64,000 nucleotides of DNA from Letharia columbiana (GCF_014066305.1 NW_023501041.1:186001-250000); one strand, 5' to 3'. Positions 21,088-33,765 are shown, counted from the stretch's first letter. The notes: generated by a model from the letters alone, not told the origin. A program made the numbers and translations.

Positions 21088-24000
21088 ATGGCGAGAACCC
21101 GTAGGCAGGTTACTCTCCAGGAACAAGAGTCTGGGGTACCTGCATCACCTCCGCAATCCCTACCCACCGCAACTCGTTCAAATCGTACCAAACGCACAAC
21201 CACTCGCAACAACACCACCGCCGCTCCCCCAGACCTCCCGCCCTCAACACGAGGCGGATCAGTTCGAGGTGGTCGCATCGGCAAAGCCAAGAAAATAGCG
21301 CGAGGTCGTACACAACCCCTAGCCACGAACAGCCATGATGCACCAGAGTCTTCGGCTATGGACGCGGACCCACCTGAAGCTTCCGATAGCTCAACACAAG
21401 TAGAAGCCGCGGTACAAGCCAGCCCTACCACACGAAAAGTCTTCGATGATAACGAAAAAATGGAGGATACGGAGAGGCTAGACGTGGAACCCCCTGGTGA
21501 GACCCAATTTCCTACAGGTGTTTCTGTACATCCCGTGCAGGTTCAGGACATGAATGCACATCCCGTGCAAGGAGCCACTACCCCACAAGAGCGCCGCGAA
21601 TCGGCCACATCCCAAACATTTAGGGACATTCTGAACAGTAGTCCTCGAAGTCCTGGACGCAGCCCTGGGCCTCTCACCCCTAATGCCGTTGCTCCAACCA
21701 CTCCATTAAATCCTACGTCGGAGACCTCTTTTAGAGCTCCTACCCCAGCTGGGGTAGCTCCCGTTTCATTGTCTCCTTCTCCCAAGCCCATCCCACAGGC
21801 TCCCAAACCTGACTCTGAACCAACAATCTACTATCTACCTAGCAATCCAGAACGTTCACATAGTCTCATTACCCTTCATATGGACCATATTCAGGGCACA
21901 AAGGACCCTGTTCGGCCCTCAAAGCCTGCGGCATTTGTGGTGCCTTCTGAACTTGTTGCTCCTCTTTGTCGTTACATCGAGTCACGAGCGAATCCAGGTT
22001 CTGACTTGAGTAAACTTACGACAGATCATCCCATTGTAAAGTCATTCGTCCAAGGGGACGCAAGATACCGGCCGCAACTTCCATCGTGGCAATCACAGCA
22101 GTCACTACCGCCTCCAGGCTTCACCATGAGAGACGCCTTCATGAGGAGGGCCCAACGCAAGAGAGGGTTTCGGGAAATGGAGGAAGAAACGGCTACACTT
22201 CAGGCTGAGAACGCCAAATTGAGGGCCAAGGCCGCCGAAGCATCACGCTCAAGTACTCCGCAAACCACAAAGAATGAGGCCTTCCAATCACTTAAGTCGC
22301 CTCAAAAGCGTACCAAAATCGTGCCCGACCCGTATACCGCCGACGGTCAACTCTTACTAGGCAGGACCAAGGAAATCGAAGTTGACGAATATGGAGTAGC
22401 AGTCAATCCCACAGATGACCCGACTTCGCGTTGGAGTGAGTACATTCCTGATACTATAGTCATGCGTTCTCTAGGCTAGGTTTTAACGGGGTTGTAGGTG
22501 ACATCGAGGCGAGAAAGAGAGCCCAACTTGAGGAGGCTCGGCACATCGCGGATGTTGTCGAATCGCCATACGTTGCAGAAGAGAATCCAGATACCAACGG
22601 CCCTGCGTTAGGGGGACTATTTGCAGAATCGCAAGACCAAGTTCAACCGGAACAAGTGCCAGAGACACCACGTGCCCGGGGTTGGGGACTCTCAAGTTTC
22701 TTACCTTCTGCTCGTTCAGTCACCAAATACATTCCGTTTTCATCCCGTCTTGCCCCCTCTGCCCCACAAACCCAACCATCACAACCTCAGCACCTCGCGC
22801 AGACCGAGCCCCAGGTCAATTTGGGTAGCTCCCAGACCCAACCTGCCCCTGACGTTCCAGATTCTGTCGCTGACCCAGGCCGTCGTCGTCGTCAACCGAC
22901 GTCAAACCAACAAAGGCTTCTCACTAAGGAGCAGTCGGAAGAGGAGAAGCGGATCAAGAGGATGAGAGCACAATTAAGGAGAGAGGCAGAGTCTTTAGAG
23001 AAGCAGAAGAAGGATTTAGAGATTGCGAAGAAAGACCTGGCGGAGCAGCAGAAATCCGCGGATATTGCCCAGACTCCTGGACAGAAGCGAAAGCGCAGGC
23101 CATCTCCTGATGTTATCCCGCTTCCAGCCACTGGCGGCTTTGGCTTGGTTGATGAGTATTTCATGGTCGACTCATCGTCTGACGAAGAAGTTGCGGCGGC
23201 GCAAGAGACGCCAACTAAAGAACGTCCTTTCAAGAAAGCTCGAACCAGCGCACCTAATGATGCCATTTTTGGTAATCCTTTTAGAGCTCGGCCCTACACT
23301 GGCACATTATTTGCTCATCCGGACGAGCTACGATCTCGTCAAGACGACAAATCTTTCATTGAATCTGATGGGCCTGATACGCACCCAGCGTTGGATAGCA
23401 CACCACCCCCTGGTCCCACGCTCATATTCAGAGTCCCTTCTCCAGGTAGTAGTGACAGTGATGATGACGAAGATGACGAACAAGAGCAAATCAACAAAAC
23501 AACCCAAGAAGCATCGTCAACAAGCGTACCTGAGATTAGGAGTATCCTACGCAACTCACCACTGCAACCACGTCCAACAACCAACTCCCCTCTACCTTCG
23601 AAAGCAATGGCACCACCACCGCGTCCTGACTCAGGCCATACAGCTATGCCGGCAGCTGCCGCCATGAAACAGTCAGGTGCTTTGGAGAAGGCTAGAGAGA
23701 AGGCTTTGAGGCATCAACCGAAGCAGCCAAGCACGCTTCGAGAGTCAAGCCGATTGTCTACTTCTACGGTGGACTCTGACCTTGGAGATGAGGAAAACGT
23801 TGACGAGTACGATCCTGCGCACCCTGCCGGTGTACCAACCCCCAGCAAGGTACCAGTCTTTGAACAGTCTATTCCTCCTGCGGCACCAACTTTCGGGCAG
23901 GCGGTTAGCAGTCCTACAGCACCAACAGGACTTCCACAGTTTGTCACACAAGCTGCCAGCGAGCAACCGGGCGAGCAGCAAGCTGTGCCTAACACGAGTG

Positions 24001-24563
24001 GAAAGCAGGCAGAGACTATGCACAATATTTCTGCAGCTGCTCGTACTGATGATGTACGATCAAGTGGTCAACAAGCCGTTCCGGCGAAGAAACAAAGCGA
24101 GATTATGGATGACGCTGATCAATTCATTGCGAACTTGAATCCGAAGATCAAAGCTGATATGGATCGTTATTGGCAGGAGCACGGTGACGACTATGTTTTA
24201 GATGACGGATACGAAGAGTTTGAAAAACAGATGTTAGCGGAGGAGCAAGACTTGATGGACGGTCCAAATGGGTTCCCTTACACACAACCACAGAATGTCA
24301 TCTCTGCAGCGTTGGACCGAAATGGAGCAGACGGTTTGTCGGACAGGGGTATACAGACTGAAATTGAGGACAATTGGCGACCTGGAGATTTGGAGCGTAC
24401 GCAGAGTGATCCTGCGAAAGGGATGAAGGTGTTCTTCAATAGGCTGGTCAAGGATGGAGGTATCGAAAGAGAGTTAGCCGATAGAGTGATAGCGATGGGA
24501 GTGCCTCCTGGGATCACCGAATACCTTGCAGGGCAAGAGGTGATGGGACCGGTGCCTGCTTAA
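21088..24563 (+). CDS. Large disordered protein with coiled coils, unrecognised
   Basis: A 1143-residue protein in two exons, 21088-22435 and 22480-24563. The donor is GTGAGT after RWS, and two downstream acceptors (ending 22479 and 22497) both keep the frame, giving products that differ by six residues. The start is in ACCATGGCG context. Residues 1-270 are basic then Pro/Ser-rich (RTRRQVTLQEQ, GGSVRGGRIGKAKKIARGRT). A folded segment near 275-350 includes IYYLPSNPERSHSLITLHMD. Coiled coils are predicted by eye near 370-400 and in the second exon (SEEEKRIKRMRAQLRREAES). An acidic stretch (SSDSDDDEDDEQEQ) and a conserved-looking C-terminus (MKVFFNRLVKDGGIERELAD) follow. The basic patches and KRKRR-like signal suggest a nuclear protein. 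No family recognised. Confidence 0.75.
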
Positions 24564-25046
24564 GGCAGCGTGCCGTGTATTTGTACGACATGCGGGAGGG
24601 ACGTGACGAGACCTTAATTCTGACGGGCGGCTTGGAGATGCACATTAACATTCTTTTCTCGGGTCCCGACAACATACCGCACTTTTCGACGTTTGGCATC
24701 TGTTATATTTCCACTACGGTCCGACGATAAACAGCAGCTTCACATACACCTTCCTTTCGTCAATTCGGCGGACTGTCATCTCACGATAATCTTCTTAGAC
24801 ACGACGCTTTTATCTTCTCGCTCCAGCTTTGCTTCGGCATTGCAAATGGAGGGCTTGCGACCGGCTTATCCTTGACACATACTGGAGTTTGGGCTAGTGA
24901 GCACATCCGTGCTCGTCGCCGACGAGGACCCTCAAAATGACGCGAGTAGAATTTGGAACAAGATGCCAAGACAGGACGAGCGTTACAGATCTTGGAAACA
25001 GCAACTATCTTGTGCCTTCAAAGTCCGATGCAGGAGGTTCTGGACT

Positions 25047-25622
25047 GCATGAGGCTTTGTTGACATATCGGTGTTCAGTGGAGGGCAGTTGAGGTTGGGT
25101 TGTCTGCAAAATAGCAAGATGTCATGATTGGGGGAGATACTTTCTACCTCGGGTCATGGGATCAATATGCATCTTGTATCAGTACGTCGAAAGTCGGACG
25201 CAGACAGCCCATCTCATTGCTTTCAAAGGACGTTTTGCCACTGCATGAGGCTTCGTTGACATATCGGTTTTCAGTGGAGGGTGATTGAGGTTGGGTTGTC
25301 TGCAAAATAGCAAGATGTCATGATTGGGGGAGATACTTTCTACCTCGGGCCATGGGATCAATATGCATCTTGTATCAGTACGTCGAAAGTCGGACGCAGA
25401 CAGCCCATCTCATTGCTTTTCAAAGGAAGTTTTGCCACTGCATGAGGCTTCGTTGACATATCGGTTTTCAGTGGAGGGTGATTGAGGTTGGGTTGTCTGC
25501 AAAATAGCAAGATGTCATGATTGGGGGAGATACTTTCTACCTCGGGTCATGGGATCAATATGCATCTTGTATCAGTACGTCGAAAGTCGGACGCAGACAG
25601 CCCATCTCATTGCCTTTCAATG
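25047..25622. repeat. 196/197-bp tandem repeat, about 2.9 copies
   Basis: Three near-identical copies starting at GCATGAGGCT, positions 25047, 25243 and 25440. Copies share long words such as GTTGGGTTGTCTGCAAAATA and AGTACGTCGAAAGTCGGACG. Copies 2 and 3 are almost the same and copy 1 has a few substitutions. The array has no obvious coding capacity. Confidence 0.92.
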
Positions 25623-27942
25623 GTTTTGTTTGAGGAGGGGGAAGAGCTGGCTCTTGATGGGTGGTTTGGTGTGCTGTGCTACGAAGATACCATGCGTGTT
25701 GTTACAGAAGGAGTTCATCAGGGTGTCAGTGGTCTTTTAAAAAGCATAGAATAGATACCCCCAGGAGCGATTACAATGAATCAGTTTCAACAAAGTCCAG
25801 TGCACATAATTCGTAGTGTTTGATATTCGGGCTTGTAAAGATGGAGCCAAAAGAGCCAGAACGCTTGTCCTACCGTACGACGTCTGGAGCCAGCGGTGGT
25901 GGTGACTGCCTATGCTGCCATGAGGAGGAAATGCGGCCGGTACTGCAGGTCTCGTAACACGACTTGCTCCATGACATGATCTGTGGTGAGTATCTCCAAG
26001 GTTTCGCTACATTTTTATGAACATCATACAGCAAGAACGTCGCTAGACAGACAGACAAAAACGAATGTCTTGCGGAGTGCAAGTACTCCATGGTGATGTT
26101 CATGACCAAATGGTGTTCTTCAGGGAGGTGAGGAAGGCAATAGAGCTCAGGTTCGCAGTTGAGGATAGGAGCCACCAAAGGAAGTCTCGATTCCGAACGT
26201 GAATGCAATGAGCCAACGGGAACAACCGCATTGGGCGTGAAGGCTGGGACGAGGAGGCAGCCGGACATTGACCACCTCCAGGCAGCGGCTGGAATGCTGC
26301 GTCTAGTCCTGATGAAGTGGGTTTTGGGTTCTCGAGACGACGGCGGTGGGACTGGGGTTGCGCAGATTTGCCTCTAGGATGCCATTGGCCAGCAGCGAAG
26401 TCGCCATGCACCGCGATTCCAGGGGCGAGTAGTCAGAGAAGAGGGTTCTTGCGCTAGCGGTGCAATCAATCACATGCTGAAGGCCGTTTTGAACCAGTGC
26501 TGCTTAGAGAAAGGTCGATTTTCAACTCAGAGCTGCTGCCGCCAAGGCGAGCATACCGTCCAACTTCGCCAGGCCTATCTCCTCGAGCCATCAACATATG
26601 CCCTATCCGTCAACGTCCGCAGGAGTCATTGCTGCTCCGCACGCTCATCCAACCGGTAAGCGAACCAAAACTCTGCGCCCTCGTTGAATAAGACACCATC
26701 CTAGATCTTCTGGTGCGTGCTGCTGGTGATGCTATGGTCTTTCGAAAAGGTACAAGAACTACCAAGGCGCTTTGGAGCTCGCGGAGCCGCCAATTCCGCT
26801 GTGGAGTCTCGTATGTGACCTGAGTCCATAGACACTCCAGCCATTGCCAAAACCTTCAGTGGTGCCTTCAGGACTAGCGGTGCTCCTCCCTCTCGGGATC
26901 CCCTCGGCCGTATCGAGGTGGACTGCTGTATTATCGGCGAATTTATTCAGCTCCTTCTGCTCTGCAACCGTGATAGTGACGGATGTTAGCTCACGCTCCG
27001 GCTCGGGTTCTGGCTCGGGGTTCAGGCCCGAGCTCGAGCTGGAGTTGAGCCTTGACCTTAGCCTTAGCCTTGAAGTTGGCGAAGAGGTCACATCTTGACC
27101 CAACTCTTCCCAACCGGACGATAATACTCGAGTTCGGAACCGAGGAGCGGACACGAGAAGTAGATGAGCTAACAGGCCATAGCGACTAGACGGAGCTCAA
27201 CTAGATCTCCTATATGGCGGCCAAAGATTGTCTTCACTATAGATTGATATTTCGTGTTACAGCTATGGAGCTAGCGGTGGATAGAGCTAAATTTCGAAAG
27301 TGGCAGAAACGAGGCCAAGGCTGGCAATATATCCTACCAGTATAGATGCTAGGCCTTGCATATGATGTGATTCGGCAGCGGGCAGCGAACCCAAGTTCAG
27401 AGCTATGAAAGCCTTGGAGAAAGCAGTGTTCATGTTCGTAGCGAAGGGCAAAGTAGCTGTGTCGAACTTCCTCGAAAGTGAAGCATTATTCCCTCTGTGC
27501 CTGTGCTCTAAAACCCGGTCATCGTCAATTTCAACACTTTGCGAATTCACATCTCACCAGAGACCTTATCCTCAGATTTCGCATCGGAAAGCAAACACCA
27601 AACACCAGCACGCGATCTTTTGACCGAATTTCTTCCATACCCTACTATCAACCATCTACCGACATCCATCTGTCCGACTCATGTCCTTATTAGAACAGCA
27701 TCGAGCGCACACATCCACTTGACATCCGTGGTCAAGCAAGACCGACACAGCATACCGCCAAAGATGGACTATATTCGAACCCTCACGCAACGGAGTGCCA
27801 GTGAGACAAGAGTTGGAGACAGGGTACGTGTTTTAATTCTTTGCTCATGTGCAAGATGTTTGTAACGCTTAATCGATGCTTTGAATGTTGGATGGAAAGC
27901 TGCCACTGTTCCGCGATGCTTGTGTGGATTGGTGGTGCTTGT

Positions 27943-28450
27943 AAGAAAAAGGAAGTTCCGGAGCCGAAGCAGGACTTTGATCCTCTGGGACTTGCTCTTG
28001 CCTTCGCATCACTGCCTTCCCATTATCTCAATCATTGCTGCGGATGAATGGAGCACGCTTGAGTGAATCTTGAGTGGTGTAAGAGGGAAGAAGTTCAAGA
28101 GCAGGAGCAGGATCTATGCTCCTTTCCGCCTGCCACCCTTTTCCTGGCCTCATCACTGCCAGTGGATGGAGTGTGCTTGAGGGGATGTTTGAGTGCTAAA
28201 AGGGAAGAGAGGTGAGAGGCAGGAGCATGACTCATGACTCTATACCTATGATGGCTGAGCCTGTCTTCGTATCAACGCAATCATCGCCGCTGATGAAGAG
28301 ATTTTTGCGTGAGCGAGCAGCCCTGATTCGAGTATGTTTGCATATTGCAAGACGAAAGAAGTCGCAGAGCAGGAGCAGGAGCTGAAACTCCTATCAGCCG
28401 CCGCTTCTCTCACATCATACTCGATCATCAGTGCCGATGAAAGCTCCTTC
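27943..28450. repeat. Degenerate tandem repeat, about 115-150 bp per unit, four units
   Basis: Four diverged units begin near 27943, 28080, 28197 and 28349 with (G)TAAGA/AGGGAAGAAG-like sequence. Each contains GAGCAGGAGCAGGA-like words and later CATCACTGCC...GATGAA. Similarity is visible by eye but there are many indels. Confidence 0.5.
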
Positions 28451-28550
28451 CACCTCCCTCCCCTCGAAAATCCATAAAAACATACAAGGAAAGAGCACAT
28501 CACTCCATCCCTTCATTTCCTCTTTCCCACACCCACGCCCCCCAACCACC

Positions 28551-29614
28551 ATGACCCTGTCCCCTTTCCTCCCCCACAGGATTCTCAAACGCAAAGACCC
28601 GACCACTGACTCGCCCTCGCCGCAGAAATCCCTCTCCACCCCACCGTCCCGCCCAAACTCCCCCACATCGCCCCACTCGCGCTCCAGCCCCAGCACCCCA
28701 CGACCCCGCACACCGAACACGGACGCCCTGCCCGGCAGCGCCGGCGCCCTCGAAGGCCTACTCAACGCGCGGTCGTCGCAGCTGCAGAAGCTGGCGGACC
28801 GCGTCGAGAGCGTGAACGAATGGCTCGAGATGGACGGCATCGTGCTCGCGAAGCTGATCCACGACATCGGTGCGCAGGTGGGCAGAGAGGAGGAGGCGGA
28901 GCGCGCCGGCAGGGAGGCCGCTGAGCGGGCGTTGGCGCTGTGGAAGGAGAATAATCCCTCGACTCCGGCTGCGAGCAAGGGTCCTGTGTCGCCGGGGCAG
29001 TATCGGGGCGTCAATGCCGGGAGTAGTAGGGTCAGTAGTGGTGAGGGCAGGCCTAGTAGTGGGGAAAGCAGAGTGCCGGAGGTGTTCCTTAAGGGTATGG
29101 ATCTTGGTGGGAAGAGCAAGGAAGAGAGGGTGAATGAGAATTGCGGCGTGCGAGATCTGCGGGAGCGGATCAAAGGCATGAAGAAATGGCGGCGGGAGAT
29201 TGAGCGGACTGTGTGCTGGCAGCGAGAGGAGTATCGGCGTGTTCAGAAGGCGATCAACAGGCAGAGCAACCAGAGCGAGGAAAGCGGCGTCACGGAGAGA
29301 GGTGTCACAAGGAGGGTTGTGCAGTTCGAGGATGATGAGAATGTCGAGGGCAGAGGAAAAGATAAGGAGGGGGCTGAACCAGTGAAGATAACTGGTGTGC
29401 ATCGCGACGAGGGGTGGGGCGTTGGTGGGCAGACTTGGGAGAAGAAGAGGTCAGTGTGGCTGTTTCTCGCTGTTGGAGATTGGATTGCAGGATGCTGACT
29501 TCATTTGCATCTAGTGGCAAAGTGCCAAGTCAGTCGGAGTGGGAGGAATTGTTCAGCGATGGCAGGATTGGATGGGATGATAAGGGTATTCGTCGGAGAC
29601 ATTTAGGATGTTAA
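28551..29614 (+). CDS. Coiled-coil protein, unrecognised
   Basis: A 332-residue protein in two exons, 28551-29449 and 29515-29614 (donor GTCAGT, branch GCTGAC, acceptor ATCTAG). The start has an ACCACCATG context; an upstream in-frame ATG at 28437 is less likely. Residues 1-65 are Pro/Ser-rich with SPxR motifs. A helical region at about 68-145 (EGLLNARSSQLQKLADRVES and onward) and another at about 205-245 (DLRERIKGMKKWRREIERTV) look like coiled coils. The C-terminal exon is acidic/aromatic (SEWEELFSDGRIGWDDKGIRR). Probably a cytoplasmic or nuclear scaffold-type protein, but no family recognised. Confidence 0.75.
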
Positions 29615-29807
29615 TCTCGTCTGCGGCGTAGCCCTACCATTCCGTAAAGAGTGAAGGTGTCTTTGTGTTTTGGATCAGGTGTTGGACATCGGACATTGGC
29701 AACCAAAAGACAAGGCTCAGAATGTACGGGACGTACGGTCGCTGCATGCGCAATATGTGCATCGGCGTGGCGCAACAGTATCCTTAAGGTATGATCGATA
29801 GGAGGAC

Positions 29808-32021
29808 TCAGTCATCAAAGCCCTCAAACGTCTCAAGCTTGTCCTCTTCTGCCTTCTTTGCTTTGACTTGGTCAATCATACGCTCCAACTCTTGTTGCTT
29901 CTCGCGCTCAGCAGGTGTCATCTTCTCCCACTTCTCCCAATCTCGCTTTGTACGCTTCTTACTTCTTCTCAATTCCCTCTCGTCTCGTGCATCAAGCTTG
30001 TCGCTCCATGCCCTCTTCAGCTGCTTCTTTACCCGCGGAAAAGGAGCCATGTCAGCTGTGATAGATACCTCGGTCTTCTCTGCTATTGCCTCTTTCCTCA
30101 CTTCTTCCCTCTTTTTATCCTTGTACGCATACGCATTCCAGTTTATGTCCACGCCCAGTGCTTTGTCACCCTCCCATTTCTTCAGCTCTGGCATCTTGGG
30201 AAGCTTGAGCAATCCCCACGCATTTCCCAAGTCCTCCCAGTCCAGATCGCCGATCCGAAAGATGCTGCTCGCTTGATGCTTGCTGTAGGATCTGACCCAA
30301 GACACAAATCCGCGCTTTGCTTTATCATTGAAAGCACGGTCTGACAAAACTATTTCCCTTATTGCCTTTGTTGCAGCTCGAGCATCTTCATCGGTGACAT
30401 CGAAACAAGGCCTAGTCAATGGAGTGATTGGAGTTTTGCGGACCTCAAGAAACGAGATGTAGTCCTCTTCGCGCCCAGGTTGTAAAAGGACCACACTCAA
30501 GCCTTTGCGACCGGCTCGCCCGGCTCGCCTGGAGAATTTGGAGTCAGCATTCCTTGTTCCAGACAAAAGGCCGGGTAATGAGATGACTCGAGGGGGGATA
30601 GGGCGACATTTGCTCGCGAAACATATCTTGGAAGCATTTTCCAAAATGTACGTACCCACAACGATGTAAAAAGACCTTGGGATCACTCGGTGGGTCTACT
30701 TGGATCACAAGATCCGTTTGAGGGATGTCAAGACCCCTAGCTGCAACGTCGGTAGTCAGAAGAATCGAAGGCGTGCTCGAATTAGCAAAGACAGCAAGAT
30801 TCTTAATACGGGCCTTTGCAGGATGCTTTCCGTGAAGCGGAATTAGAGTAAAGGATTGACGATTCGGCGACGGAAGGATTGACAAAAGCACGTGCTGAAA
30901 GTAGTCGACTGCGGCGCAGGTGGAGAGGAATATGATGATCTTGTTTGGAGATGGCTCTAATGCTGAGAGGATCTTGGAAATGGCAGGAAATTTATGGGAC
31001 GCAGGAGCGATAAGATAGCTCATCTGGAGACTATGATACGTTAGGATGATCCTCTGCAGCCACGAAAGGATACCTCTTGCGCTTACCTAGACGGCGTCCT
31101 TCTATCCTGCCCGCCATTTATTCCCTTGACTTTGACAGCGATTTTTACAGGATTCCGCAAGCCGACCCTAACGATCTCTCCCACCGCCTCGCTCACAGAG
31201 GCAGAGAAAAGGCCCGTACGCCTCTGTTTAGGCAGCCTTCCCAGTATCTTCTGCAGGTCTTCCCGAAATCCGAGGTCCAACAGTCTATCTGCTTCATCGA
31301 GCACAAGGACCTCGAAGGATGACTGAGGGCATTTGACGAGCGGTGATGACAGAAGTTCCAGTAGCCGTCCAGGAGTGGCTACAAGTAGGCTCGGGCTGTA
31401 TTTGAGGAAATGGCTTAGATCTTGGGTTGTTGAAGTGTCACCGCCTACGAGAAGCTGTGCAACAACTCTCGGACCTGAAGATGAGGGCGACAATTCCTCG
31501 GTCCCCGCAGAATCACTCTCGTCGAGGAGTTTCATTGCCGCGGAAGAAGGCTCGTGAAAAGCTAGTATTGATTGCAGAACGCCATAAATCTGTGTGGCCA
31601 ATTCCCTACACCTCTCAGCACCAATCTAGCCGTATCCGCTTCCTTTTTCCTCACCTTGTCGGTGACAAAATAATGGCTCCTACGTGATGGCGTTTGATCT
31701 CCTCGTCCAACCGTAAGAGCTTCTCCAAAGTTGGTATCAAGTACGCTAGGGTTTTCCCAGATCCTGTCACTGCTTCTACAACCACGTCTTTATGCTTCAT
31801 GAACTGTGGTATAGTACTGGCTTGTACAGGCGTCATTCTAAGCACAATCCAGAGTTAGCATCTCTTCCTGAAGGCGTAAGCTTGAGATTGATGTACCGCT
31901 TGAAGCCCATGCTAGACACGGCATCAAGAATCCATTCAGCCAACGGCGGCGTAAGAGCCTCCCAGGCTCTTGATGATGAGGCGGCGGCTTTCACGGGCGC
32001 TGCCTGCGGTTCTGGTGCCAT
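29808..32021 (-). CDS. SPB4: ATP-dependent rRNA helicase Spb4 (DEAD-box)
   Basis: A 640-residue DEAD-box helicase in five exons: 32021-31897, 31837-31655, 31605-31087, 31030-30656 and 30528-29808. Every junction keeps the frame and restores a helicase motif: Q motif region TPVQASTIP, motif I AVTGSGKT (64-71), motif Ia SPTRELATQ, motif II LDEAD (205-209), motif III SAS, and motif [15 protein letters not shown] across the last junction. Spb4-specific sequence includes [14 protein letters not shown] and the C-terminal domain with [10 protein letters not shown]. Spb4 acts in the nucleolus on pre-60S particles during 25S/27S rRNA maturation. The C-terminus has the expected Lys/Glu-rich helix. Length is close to the yeast protein (about 606). 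Confidence 0.97.
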
Positions 32022-32619
32022 TTTTTCCTCAAATGGCCCTTACAAGAGCAAAAGGAAAGCAACCACGAGACCGTGCAGGGTTCAAATGGTTTGGCTTGCT
32101 CAATCTCGCTACGGTTAAGTGAGCAGACAGGGAATTTGTATGGGACTATAGCAGGACTGCGAAACAGAAGGATTGAAGGGATTCATTAGCGTCCGAGGGG
32201 TCTTGGCGGCACACGGGGAAAAATCGTTATCTAATCTGTTAGCGCTGCGGCAAGCCTTGGCTCACTCCTTCACTGCTTGGAAAAATACTTGGCCGTTTCC
32301 TGTCATCATTGACCTACGAATACTTTCAAACATCCTCGGCGAAGGCCAGCAAGCTTCTCAAAGCTGGACTCACGGTGTTAACTTTCATACACTTCCCATG
32401 CCCAGATATTCTGCGCAGTTTACCATGTCGAGCGCTTCGACGCAGCACGCACTCTGGCAGTGAGGCAGAGAAAACGTCACGATAGCGGACCTCAAGCATC
32501 GAAACCACCCACTCCACTCAATTTTGTCAAATAATCGTTCTATTCTATACACTTCCTCTTCTGGCTTTGGTTCTAGCCTGGTGCTGCCACCGTTCCATTC
32601 CTTTTGCGCCCTCCTCGCC
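32022..32619. promoter_or_regulatory. Divergent promoter region SPB4 / DGK1
   Basis: About 600 bp between two divergent start codons, holding both promoters and leaders. No separate gene seen. Confidence 0.5.
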
Positions 32620-33765
32620 ATGTCACAACAATACCAAACACCCGGCACCCCTCGGATCATCTCTCCCACGCCCACACCCACCGAAAGTCACCGCGACAGC
32701 TACTTTGCCCCCATAACACGCTCCGCCACCGCCAAAAGACACAACTCCCCCTCCCCCATATCCGAAGATCCAGAACCCGACTCCCCTTCCTCAGACTCCA
32801 GCCTCGAAAAGCGCGCTCGATCTCGCAGCCGGAGTCCGAAAACCCAAGCCAAACGACAAAAGGAAGCTGCAGCCTCGAAAGCGTCTCAACTTACGAAAAA
32901 GCCACCAGATGGTGCGGTTTCTGAGGCCAACGGCCATCTCTCTCCTTCCTCCGCCACTTCTGCAGACTCGTCCTACTGGCGCTCCATATCCCGGTCCCCC
33001 TCGCCCCTTGGTCTTATCCCTATTCACAGACACTGGCGCTCTTTCGTTCACCGGCATGAAATACCACGCAAAGCCCTACATGTCTCCATCGGCTTCTTCA
33101 CACTCCATCTCTACACACGCGGAACGTCCGCTGCATCAATACACCCATGGCTGCTAGGTGCACTGATACCCATCGCCAGCGCCGACTATGCGCGGCATAC
33201 CTTCCCAGCCTTCAACCGGTTCTATATCCGAGTGCTAGGGGCGCTGATGAGGGAAAGTGAAGTAGATGGATACAATGGCGTTATATGGTATCTGCTAGGG
33301 GCATGGACAGTGCTGCGGTTCTACCCCAAAGATGTGGGCGTTATGTCAGTGCTGTTGCTCAGCTGGTGTGACACGGCAGCTAGTACCTTTGGACGGCTAT
33401 GGGGGCGCTACACTCCGCGATTACGACGGGAGAAGAGTCTAGCAGGAAGTACGGCGGCGGCAGTCGTGGGGGCGATTACAGCGGTTGTGTTCTGGGGGTG
33501 GGCGGTGCCAACTTATGGGCGTGGAGACGAGGGTTTCATGTTCAAGGGACAGTTGGGACTTCCCAAGGCAGTGAAGGATGCCATTGGCTTGAAAGAAGCG
33601 CAGGGTGTGGTGGGTGGATGGGTAGCATTAGGAATAGTGAGTCTCTGCAGCGGACTGATTGCGAGCGCGAGCGAAGTCGTCGATCTTTTTGGATGGGATG
33701 ACAATGTAACGATTCCTGTACTAAGCGGGCTTGGCCTATGGGGTTTCTTTAAAGTGTTTGGTTGA
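32620..33765 (+). CDS. DGK1: CTP-dependent diacylglycerol kinase Dgk1-like
   Basis: A 381-residue intronless membrane enzyme. The start is the ATG in GCCATGTCA context. Residues 1-130 are a disordered, Ser/Pro- and Arg-rich cytosolic tail (KRARSRSRSPK). The catalytic membrane domain follows, with the CTP-transferase-like sequence EIPRKALHVSIGFFTLHLY (about 150-168), DYARHTFPAFNRFY, and LLSWCDTAASTFGRLWGRYT (about 250-270), then LAGSTAAAVVGAITAVVFWG and SEVVDLFGWDDNVTIPVLSG near the end. These match the Dgk1/dolichol-kinase-like superfamily. Yeast Dgk1 makes phosphatidate from diacylglycerol at the nuclear/ER membrane and counters lipin (Pah1). Confidence 0.92.
   Translation: MSQQYQTPGTPRIISPTPTPTESHRDSYFAPITRSATAKRHNSPSPISEDPEPDSPSSDSSLEKRARSRSRSPKTQAKRQKEAAASKASQLTKKPPDGAVSEANGHLSPSSATSADSSYWRSISRSPSPLGLIPIHRHWRSFVHRHEIPRKALHVSIGFFTLHLYTRGTSAASIHPWLLGALIPIASADYARHTFPAFNRFYIRVLGALMRESEVDGYNGVIWYLLGAWTVLRFYPKDVGVMSVLLLSWCDTAASTFGRLWGRYTPRLRREKSLAGSTAAAVVGAITAVVFWGWAVPTYGRGDEGFMFKGQLGLPKAVKDAIGLKEAQGVVGGWVALGIVSLCSGLIASASEVVDLFGWDDNVTIPVLSGLGLWGFFKVFG

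Larger units (their letters stand above)
24564..28550. other. Gene-poor region with two repeat tracts
   Basis: About 4 kb without a well-supported gene. It contains a 196/197-bp tandem repeat (25047-25622) and a looser repeat of roughly 115-150 bp (about 27943-28450). A possible gene start at 27764 (MDYIRTLTQRSASETRVGDR then a GTACGT donor) could not be extended with confidence. The open frames at 26759-27154 and 27287-27550 on the minus strand show no recognisable domain. Confidence 0.4.

Noticed and set aside
25047..25622. CRISPR-like array
   Set aside because: The units are contiguous 196/197-bp tandem copies with no spacer-repeat alternation, and the genome is eukaryotic.
26759..27154. 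Minus-strand frame with EPEPEPERE and SSSSS runs
   Set aside because: Simple dipeptide runs come from a GCTCGG-rich tract; no start context, signal peptide or domain.
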